Assembly: GCA_965371945.1 (NCBI GenBank)
Contig: CBDVAK010000200.1
Span: forward strand, 1-6,681
Reading direction: 5' to 3'
DNA length: 6,681 nucleotides
Source: CBDVAK01 sp965371945
GTDB lineage: Bacteria > Pseudomonadota > Gammaproteobacteria > Competibacterales > JAHEDQ01
Positions 1 to 4,865 of the stretch are shown here, one piece after another (within the stretch, counting starts at the first letter, position 1; each line of letters opens with the position of its first letter). A program made the position numbers and the translations under genes. The notes below the pieces were generated by a model that saw only the letters and a program-made list of their open reading frames with translations, ran no database searches and had not been told where the DNA came from.

Positions 1-875
1 CTGTTGGCAGCATCGAAATTTGCTGTCAGCCCCGGGAAAGCGATGTGGTCGAGACGTTCCGCCAGCTCCGGGTCGTTGCTGAGCACCAACCCGGCTGGTG
101 GGCCACCCAGGCTCTTGTAGGTACTCATGGTCATCAGGTGGGCACCCTCGGCCAGCGGTTGCTGAAAGGCTCCGCCGGCAATCATGCCGCACAGGTGGGC
201 GGCATCGAACAGCAGGCGGGCACCCACTGCATCGGCAATGGCGCGCAATGCCGCCACCGGATGTGGAAACAGGTTGAGGCTGCCACCGATGGTGATCAGC
301 GCTGGCCGCAGCCGCTCAGCCTGCTCTGCCAGCGCGGCAACATCGACGCTGTAGCCATCCACCGCCACCGGTGCCTCATGAATCTCCAGACCATAGAGCC
401 CGGCGGCGCCCGCGCCATGATGGGTGACGTGGCCGGCAATACTGGCGGGGGGCACGATCACCCGATCGCCTGGCTTGCAGGTCGCCATGAAGGCATAAAG
501 ATTGGCCATCGCACCGGAGGGCACGCGGATCTCCGCAAAACGGGCGCCAAACACCTCGCAGGCGGTTTCGGCAGCCAGCACCTCGATGCGTTCGATCGCC
601 TCCAGACCCATTTCGTACTTGTCGCCCGGGTAGCCCAGCGAGGGCCGCGTCCCCAGCCCTTGCGCCAGCACCGCCTCGGCACGCGGGTTCATGACATTGG
701 TGGCTGGATTGAGGTTGAAACAATCGTGTTCATGGATGCGGCGGTTGCGGACAATCAACTGGTGTAACAAGACATCACGGGCATCGTTGTCCAGCGCCGC
801 GTACTCACCGGCCAGTTGTTGGATGAACTCCTCGACGGGTGAAGAGACCCACCCACGGCGCGCCAGTGCCTGCAT
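1..875 (-). CDS. Serine hydroxymethyltransferase-like PLP enzyme, 3' end outside window
   Basis: This gene reads from an ATG at 875 to the left edge, so 291 residues are visible and the C-terminal domain is missing. An AGGA at 885-888 (minus strand), 9 nt before the ATG, supports the start. The fold type I, SHMT-family pattern is clear: YPGDKY at residues 82-87, SGAMAN near residue 120, FDAAH with Asp224 and His227 (PLP pyridine and ring contacts), and TYKSLGGPP with the presumed Schiff-base Lys254. Compared from memory with E. coli GlyA, the motif before the lysine is TYK rather than THK, the YAEGYPG segment is PSLGYPG, and the IASEN segment is NPATN. The Tyr, Glu, Ser and His used in folate-dependent serine cleavage are therefore not in place. 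I infer a PLP enzyme acting on a related amino acid, not a true GlyA. It follows cobK after a 186-nt gap and probably has its own expression signals. Fold confidence is high; substrate is unknown. Confidence 0.85.
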   Translation of the reverse strand, partial: MQALARRGWVSSPVEEFIQQLAGEYAALDNDARDVLLHQLIVRNRRIHEHDCFNLNPATNVMNPRAEAVLAQGLGTRPSLGYPGDKYEMGLEAIERIEVLAAETACEVFGARFAEIRVPSGAMANLYAFMATCKPGDRVIVPPASIAGHVTHHGAGAAGLYGLEIHEAPVAVDGYSVDVAALAEQAERLRPALITIGGSLNLFPHPVAALRAIADAVGARLLFDAAHLCGMIAGGAFQQPLAEGAHLMTMSTYKSLGGPPAGLVLSNDPELAERLDHIAFPGLTANFDAAN

Positions 876-910
876 ATTGGTTGATCCTGTCAGTTGAATT
901 CGAAAACGGC

Positions 911-934
911 GGCTACGCGCCAGGGACCGCAGCC
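911..934. other. Small hairpin in the leader of the SHMT-like gene
   Basis: The arms 911-917 and 928-934 can pair over 7 positions with one weak pair (G-U if transcribed from the minus strand, A-C from the plus strand) and a 10-nt loop. On the plus strand TTTT follows directly at 935-938; on the minus strand a TTTT occurs a few bases beyond the stem. It could be a weak terminator for cobK transcripts or a leader structure, but the stem is short and no plus-strand gene needs a terminator here. Low confidence in any function. Confidence 0.25.
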
Positions 935-951
935 TTTTAACAACCTGTAGC

Positions 952-1063
952 GATGTGGGTGCGGATACCACCTTCCGGGGCACGCCGTGAATACGTCCCT
1001 GTAGGCTCGACAGCGGCTTCCCTGCCGCTGACGGCCCCGGAATGCGGTATCCGCACCCACGTC
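952..1063. repeat. MITE/REP-like palindromic element with 29-nt terminal inverted repeats
   Basis: The left arm 952-980 and right arm 1035-1063 are inverted copies matching at 26 of 29 positions, including a perfect 15-nt block (955-969 against 1046-1060) and a perfect 8-nt block (973-980 against 1035-1042). The 54-nt interior (981-1034) holds a second hairpin, CAGCGGC at 1011-1017 and GCCGCTG at 1024-1030 around a TTCCCT loop. There is no coding capacity. The size (about 112 nt), long terminal inverted repeats and position between genes are those of a small non-autonomous mobile element or multi-copy intergenic palindrome. The central segment resembles intergenic repeats I recall from other gammaproteobacterial genomes, but only one copy is visible here. 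It could also act as a terminator or mRNA stabiliser downstream of cobK. No target-site duplication is obvious. Confidence 0.75.
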
Positions 1064-1823
1064 ACGGTCTCGACCGGTGCAGGTATTCAAGTACAGCATC
1101 CCGCAGTACCGCGACATCGGCGAACTCGCGAGCCACCGCCTCGGGCTCCGGGCGCTCCAGCATCAGCACCGGAACAGCCAGGTTGCGGGCGGCTTCCAGT
1201 TTCGCGGCCACCGCGTCGCCACCGCTGTTTTTCGACACCAGTACGTCGACACGGAATCGGCTCATGAGCGATTGCTCCTGCGCCACGGTGAAAGGCCCGC
1301 GCCCCGCGATCTGTACGATTCCATTGCTGTCCACCCCACCGGCCAGCGTACGCACCAGCCAGGTTTGCTGAGGTGGACGCTGCGCGGCATACGCCAACGG
1401 TGCCTGGCCTATGGTGAAAAACGGCCGCTGGTATTCTGACAGCCTGGACAGCAGTTCGACCCAGCCTTCGACCTCATACCAGTCGTCCCCGGCGCCGGCG
1501 GCCCAGGGCTCCCGGCGCAGAGCCCAGCAGGGAATACCCTGGCTGGCCGCCGCCTGGACGGCATGGAGGCTGATGATGGCGGCATAGGGGTGAGTGGCGT
1601 CCACCAGCAAGCCGATGCCCCGCTCGCGCAGGCTGCGGACCATGCCCTGTACGCCACCAAACCCGCCCACCCGGACAGCACAGGGCGCATCCAGTCCGGC
1701 ACCCACGCCGGCCAGGCTGTAGAGCAGTTCCACATCCTCCGCGGCCAAGGCAGTGGCCAATGCCAGTGCTTCGCCAGTACCACCGAGTAGCAGCACGCCG
1801 GCACGATCACCGTGGCCCGGCAT
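1062..1823 (-). CDS. cobK: Precorrin-6A / cobalt-precorrin-6A reductase
   Basis: CobK (CbiJ in the anaerobic pathway) reduces the macrocycle of (cobalt-)precorrin-6A to 6B with a pyridine nucleotide in the cytoplasm. The 253-residue protein is of normal family length. It opens with a dinucleotide-binding loop LLLGGTGEA (residues 11-19), then has RVGGFGG (51-57), DATHPYAA (75-82), FFTIGQ (135-140), RGPF (175-178) and VSKNSGG (196-202), all typical of the family. I chose ATG 1823; an in-frame TTG at 1832 is the next upstream candidate, and either one overlaps the end of cbiD. With ATG 1823 the overlap is 17 nt, so the two are probably translationally coupled. The gene makes the step directly after CbiD. 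Its TGA stop lies inside the right arm of the palindromic element, so its last few residues may have been changed by that insertion. Confidence 0.93.
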   Translation of the reverse strand: MPGHGDRAGVLLLGGTGEALALATALAAEDVELLYSLAGVGAGLDAPCAVRVGGFGGVQGMVRSLRERGIGLLVDATHPYAAIISLHAVQAAASQGIPCWALRREPWAAGAGDDWYEVEGWVELLSRLSEYQRPFFTIGQAPLAYAAQRPPQQTWLVRTLAGGVDSNGIVQIAGRGPFTVAQEQSLMSRFRVDVLVSKNSGGDAVAAKLEAARNLAVPVLMLERPEPEAVAREFADVAVLRDAVLEYLHRSRP

Positions 1824-2901
1824 TGCCCACAACCTGGCCGGAACGGTCCACGGCCATCACCCCGATCTTCACAACGTTACCGACCACCGCAGCCACCACC
1901 GCGCGAGCCTGCACGCAGACCTTGTTGCCGAGTTGCAGCTGCTGCTGTCGCGCCAGCATCAGGGCCTCGGCACTGGTATTGGCGGCACTGATCCGGGCCG
2001 ACAACTCCGCCTCCGCACCCAGTTCCGCCGCCCAGGCGGCCAGGGCCGCGAAATCGATTGCCGACTTGCGGCTGTGCAAGTCCGTATTGCCGGCCGCCAG
2101 CTTGCTGATCTTGCCGAACCCACCGACGATTGTCAGTCGCGGCACCGGCTTCCGGCGCAGATACTTGAGCACGGCGCCGGCAAAATCACCCATCTCCACC
2201 AGCGCCATATCCGCCAACCCCAGTTCCCTGCGCGCCGCTGCCTCGCTGGTCGAGCCGGTACAGGCGGCAATGTGATCCAGACCGTTGGCGCGCGCCACGT
2301 CGATACCCTGGTGGATCGAGGCGATATAGGCCGCGCAGGAGAAAGGGCGCACGATCCCGGTCGTGCCGAGGATCGACAAACCACCGACGATACCCAAGCG
2401 CGGATTCATGGTTTTCAGCGCCAACTCACGACCGTTTTCGACTCCGATGGTGACGTCGAATCCACCACGGTAATCACAACGCGCAGCCAGTCTCAGCAAA
2501 TGCCCGCATATCATCTGCCGCGGCACCGGGTTGATGGCCGGCTCCCCGACCGCGACCGGCAGCCCCGCGAGCGTCACCACGCCGACACCTTCACCGGCAT
2601 GAAAACGAACGCCAGGTTCAGACGCCAGACCCACACGGGCGGTCACCGTCGCACCGTGGGTGACGTCGGGATCATCGCCGGCATCCTTGACCACCCCGGC
2701 CCGGGCATCGCCGTCCACCCGCTCGCAACGGCAAAGCTCGAAACTGACTTGACGATCACGGGGTAGATCGATGGTCACCACGGCGGGAGCCCGGTCCTCC
2801 AGCAGCAGCCGCGCGGCCGCCAGACTGGCAGCAGTGGCGCAGGCACCGGTTGAGTAGCCGGAACGTAGCGGTCGCTTGCTCTCGTGAGTTTCCGCACGCA
2901 T
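1807..2901 (-). CDS. cbiD: Cobalt-precorrin-5B (C1)-methyltransferase
   Basis: CbiD uses S-adenosylmethionine to methylate C1 of the ring-contracted corrin intermediate, giving cobalt-precorrin-6A, in the oxygen-independent cobalamin pathway. The protein is 364 residues, a normal length. Family signatures seen in order are RSGYSTGACATAAS near the N-terminus (residues 13-26), KDAGDDPDVTHGA (72-84), GEPAINPVPR (119-128), NPRLGIVGGLSILGTTG (166-182), ACTGSTSE (213-220) and GGFGKISKLAAG followed by HSRKS (260-280). The ATG at 2901 fits the homologous N-terminus, although no strong Shine-Dalgarno precedes it. It starts 38 nt after sspB with no visible terminator between, so read-through from sspAB is possible. 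It overlaps cobK by 17 nt. The presence of CbiD, rather than the aerobic CobF-type enzyme, indicates the anaerobic (cobalt-early) branch. Confidence 0.96.
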   Translation of the reverse strand: MRAETHESKRPLRSGYSTGACATAASLAAARLLLEDRAPAVVTIDLPRDRQVSFELCRCERVDGDARAGVVKDAGDDPDVTHGATVTARVGLASEPGVRFHAGEGVGVVTLAGLPVAVGEPAINPVPRQMICGHLLRLAARCDYRGGFDVTIGVENGRELALKTMNPRLGIVGGLSILGTTGIVRPFSCAAYIASIHQGIDVARANGLDHIAACTGSTSEAAARRELGLADMALVEMGDFAGAVLKYLRRKPVPRLTIVGGFGKISKLAAGNTDLHSRKSAIDFAALAAWAAELGAEAELSARISAANTSAEALMLARQQQLQLGNKVCVQARAVVAAVVGNVVKIGVMAVDRSGQVVGNAGPR

Positions 2902-2939
2902 GGTGAGACGATCATCCGCTGGGACAGGATGTGGCGATA

Positions 2940-3320
2940 CTACTTCACCACCCGCAACCCCGCGCGTTTGGGTGGTTTGAGAGGCGATGGATCCACAGGC
3001 GGCTGGGGATCGTTGCCGTCTCCAAACATCATGCCCTGGCCATTCTCGCGGGCGTAGATGGCGAGCACTGCTCCGATCGGCACCGTGATATTGCGCGCCC
3101 GACCACCGAAACGGGCGCTGAAACAGACCCAGTCATTGCCGAGTTGCAAACCCTGGACCGCGGCGGGGTCGACATTGAGCACGATCTTGCCATCTTTGAC
3201 GTGCTGCTCCGGCACCTGTACGCCCTCGGCACCGGCTTCTACCAGCAGATGCGGCGTTGCGCCATTGTCCACAATCCACTCGTAGAGAGCCCGGACCAGG
3301 TACGGCCGGCTGGAGGTCAT
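2940..3320 (-). CDS. sspB: ClpXP protease specificity-enhancing factor SspB
   Basis: SspB is a cytosolic adaptor that binds the ssrA tag on stalled translation products and tethers them to ClpX. The 126-residue product shows the conserved folded domain RPYLVRALYEW (residues 5-15), TPHLLV, GVQVPEQHVKDGKIVLNV, the FSARFGG strand and AVLAIYARENGQGM. A proline-rich, poorly conserved linker follows, ending in GLRVVK at the C-terminus, which matches the known ClpX-binding tail (LRVVK). I chose ATG 3320 because pseudomonad homologues begin similarly just before RPYL. A GTG at 3353 in the same frame would add 11 residues and overlap the sspA stop; it has a weak GAG-type ribosome site, while ATG 3320 has none clear, so the start is uncertain. 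It follows sspA directly, the usual sspAB arrangement. Confidence 0.96.
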   Translation of the reverse strand: MTSSRPYLVRALYEWIVDNGATPHLLVEAGAEGVQVPEQHVKDGKIVLNVDPAAVQGLQLGNDWVCFSARFGGRARNITVPIGAVLAIYARENGQGMMFGDGNDPQPPVDPSPLKPPKRAGLRVVK

Positions 3321-3345
3321 GGCCAGCGGACGTTGCCCGGGTTTG

Positions 3346-3972
3346 TCAGTCACGCATCTCACGCTCGGCGTCGGAGAGACTCGCAGCAAACGATTCGCGC
3401 GCGAATACGCGTTCCGCATAGTCGCTTACCGCAACGGCCTGAGGCGGGAGTTCCACTCCCAGTTCCGGAAGACGCCACAAAACCGGTGCGATGGTGCAAT
3501 CCACCAGGGAAAAATCGTCGCTCAGAAAATAGGGTTTTGCGGCAAACACCTCGGCGCTGGAAGCCAGACTCTCCCGCAGCACTTTGCGCGCCTTGCTGGC
3601 GCTCTTCTGGTCGCCTGCGAGTATCGTCTCCATATGTGGATACCAGTCGGTTTCCACTCTGGTCAGTGCCAGTCTCGCGCGTGCCCGTGACACCGGATCC
3701 ACCGGCATCAGGGGCGGGTGCGGGAAGCGTTCATCGAGGTACTCGATAATGACGCGGGCGAAGTACAGCACCAGGTCACGGTCGGCTAGGGTCGGCACCG
3801 ACCCGGTCGGGTTGAGATCCATCAGATCGTCCGGCAGTTCATCCGGCAAAACATCCGCAATCTCGTAGGTGATCCCTTTTTCAGCCAACACGATCCTGGC
3901 CCGATGACTCTGCGGGCAGGTCGGCGCCGAGAACAGGGTCATCACGGTTCTCTTGTTTGCAACAACGGCCAT
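3346..3972 (-). CDS. sspA: Stringent starvation protein A, RNA polymerase-associated
   Basis: SspA is a glutathione S-transferase-fold protein without GST activity that binds the sigma70 RNA polymerase holoenzyme and adjusts transcription in stress and stationary phase. The 208-residue product aligns along its length with E. coli SspA: AVVANKRTVMTLFS at the N-terminus, RIVLAEKG (27-33 region), DLNPTGSVPTL, EYLDERFPHPPLMP, KPYFLSDDFSLVDC and SLSDAEREMRD at the C-terminus. The surface motif Pro84-His85-Pro86, needed for SspA activity in E. coli, is kept at the same numbers. ATG 3972 is fixed by the homologous N-terminus and by an AAGGAG 5 nt upstream; longer forms would lack this. Residue 19 is a Cys near the position of the GST active site. 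It lies between petC and sspB, a standard gammaproteobacterial context. A hairpin sits just ahead of its ribosome binding site. Confidence 0.97.
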   Translation of the reverse strand: MAVVANKRTVMTLFSAPTCPQSHRARIVLAEKGITYEIADVLPDELPDDLMDLNPTGSVPTLADRDLVLYFARVIIEYLDERFPHPPLMPVDPVSRARARLALTRVETDWYPHMETILAGDQKSASKARKVLRESLASSAEVFAAKPYFLSDDFSLVDCTIAPVLWRLPELGVELPPQAVAVSDYAERVFARESFAASLSDAEREMRD

Positions 3973-3977
3973 TGAGG

Positions 3978-3983
3978 CTCCTT
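3978..3983 (-). promoter_or_regulatory. Ribosome binding site of sspA
   Basis: AAGGAG on the minus strand, 5 nt before ATG 3972. It is the site that decides the sspA start against upstream in-frame codons. Confidence 0.85.
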
Positions 3984-3990
3984 GGTCAGT

Positions 3991-4010
3991 TGTCGCCATA
4001 TCCGGCGACA
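3991..4010. promoter_or_regulatory. Perfect hairpin just upstream of the sspA ribosome site
   Basis: TGTCGCC at 3991-3997 and GGCGACA at 4004-4010 form a perfect 7-bp stem with a 6-nt loop. In the minus-strand transcript it ends 18 nt before the sspA ATG and only a few bases before the Shine-Dalgarno. No U-tract follows, so it is not a typical terminator. It may stabilise a processed 5' end or affect ribosome access; the function is inferred only from position. Confidence 0.4.
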
Positions 4011-4062
4011 GATCGAGCCCGGGCGACCATGCGGACACGGACACCGGAATCATGCAACACTC

Positions 4063-4112
4063 CGGGGCCCCGCCGCCAGGCCGGTTGGAACCGCTGGCAG
4101 CCTCCCGGGAGG
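4063..4112. other. Cluster of GC-rich dyads between petC and sspA
   Basis: Three symmetrical elements lie in 50 nt after the petC stop: a perfect 12-nt palindrome CCTCCCGGGAGG (4101-4112), a stem with arms GCCAG and CTGGC enclosing CGGT/ACCG with a 2-nt bulge and 4-nt loop (4075-4098), and the 10-nt palindrome CGGGGCCCCG (4063-4072). No run of T follows on the minus strand. They could slow or partly end pet transcription, or mark mRNA processing; I see no convincing sigma70 promoter for sspA in the rest of the spacer. Confidence 0.35.
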
Positions 4113-4124
4113 CGGAACGAGGTA

Positions 4125-4865
4125 CTAGTGCACGTCCTTCCAGTATTCTTTCTTCAGCAAATAAAAGACCGCCGTCATCAACACCAGAAACAGCAGTACC
4201 TTGATACCCAGGGCCTGTCGCTCGGCCTTTATCGGTTCCCCTACATAGTCGAGGAAGTTCACCAGGTCGCGTATGGCGCGATCGAACTCGTTCGGGCTCA
4301 ACAGCCCCGGTTCGACCAGTTCCACGCCTTCCAGGATCTCCCTCTGATGGCCGCCCTCATCGGTCTCGGTGACGAACACCGGCTCCTGTATGCCCTGCAG
4401 CTCCCAAAGTACATTGGGCATGGCGACCTTATCGAAAACCGCGTTATTGGCCCCCAGCGGGCGCGATGTATCGCGGTAGAACGCTCGCAGATAGCTGTAG
4501 AGCCAGTCGACACCACGGGAACGCGCGATCACGGAGAGGTCCGGCGGTGGCGCCCCGAACCAAACCTTGGCCTGATCCTCGGACATGCCATTCTGCATAG
4601 TATCGCCAACTTTGGCGCCGGTGAAAATCAACGCAGTCTCGACCTCAGCTTCGGTCAGCTCGAGGTCCCGCGCCATGCGACTGTATCGCTGGTACTGCAG
4701 CGAATGGCATCCCATGCAGTAGTTGACATAGAGCGTGGCGCCACGCTGTAGCGAAGGCTTGCTGGCTCTGTCGATCCCGGCACTGTCGAGAGGGTAACCC
4801 CCTGCGGCTGCCCACCCCGTCAGCGGTGCAGTCAGCAACAATAACGAAAGAACTAGTTTCCTCAT
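4125..4865 (-). CDS. petC: Cytochrome c1, ubiquinol-cytochrome c reductase
   Basis: Cytochrome c1 takes electrons from the Rieske cluster and passes them to a soluble or membrane c-type cytochrome in the periplasm. The 246-residue precursor starts with a Sec-type signal (charged MRK, a Leu-rich core, and Ala-rich cleavage region near residues 18-21). The haem site is CMGCH at 50-54, and the likely axial Met is Met149 in MPNVLW. PPPDLSVIARSRG (106-118) is another family hallmark. One C-terminal membrane anchor spans about 219-237, followed by the basic KKEYWKDVH tail, which places the haem domain outside. The ATG overlaps the petB stop as ATGA (4 nt), with AGGGTG 8 nt upstream, so it is translated from the petABC transcript. 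The length is typical of the proteobacterial monohaem form. Confidence 0.97.
   Translation of the reverse strand: MRKLVLSLLLLTAPLTGWAAAGGYPLDSAGIDRASKPSLQRGATLYVNYCMGCHSLQYQRYSRMARDLELTEAEVETALIFTGAKVGDTMQNGMSEDQAKVWFGAPPPDLSVIARSRGVDWLYSYLRAFYRDTSRPLGANNAVFDKVAMPNVLWELQGIQEPVFVTETDEGGHQREILEGVELVEPGLLSPNEFDRAIRDLVNFLDYVGEPIKAERQALGIKVLLFLVLMTAVFYLLKKEYWKDVH

Noticed and set aside
45..767. Plus-strand open frame of 240 codons opposite the SHMT-like gene
   Set aside because: Antisense shadow; the minus strand carries a continuous PLP-enzyme frame with conserved motifs and a ribosome site.
1..875. Annotation of the left-edge gene as glyA
   Set aside because: Key active-site residues of serine hydroxymethyltransferase are replaced, so the symbol would imply a function the sequence does not support.
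890..1117. Minus-strand 75-codon open frame in the cobK to SHMT-like spacer
   Set aside because: It lies across the palindromic element and the end of cobK in another frame; composition and lack of motifs indicate a chance frame.
1753..2766. Plus-strand open frame of 337 codons opposite cbiD
   Set aside because: It is an antisense shadow in high-GC DNA. The translation has no recognisable domain and is rich in His, Arg and Gly as expected from the reverse of a GC-rich gene, while the minus strand encodes an unmistakable CbiD.
2931..3749. Plus-strand open frame of 272 codons opposite sspB and sspA
   Set aside because: It spans two well-identified minus-strand genes and has no family features.
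3973..4053. Longer form of SspA starting upstream of 3972
   Set aside because: The extra residues do not resemble SspA homologues, and the strong Shine-Dalgarno and conserved MAV-ANKR start favour ATG 3972.
4035..4066. Possible sigma54 or sigma70 promoter for sspA around TTGCA in the petC-sspA spacer
   Set aside because: The TTGCA is not preceded by the required GG at the -24 position, and no -10-like hexamer lies at proper spacing from a TTGCAT -35.
3957..4751. Plus-strand open frame of 264 codons opposite petC and the sspA leader
   Set aside because: Shadow of petC; no motif, and it would run against the whole operon.
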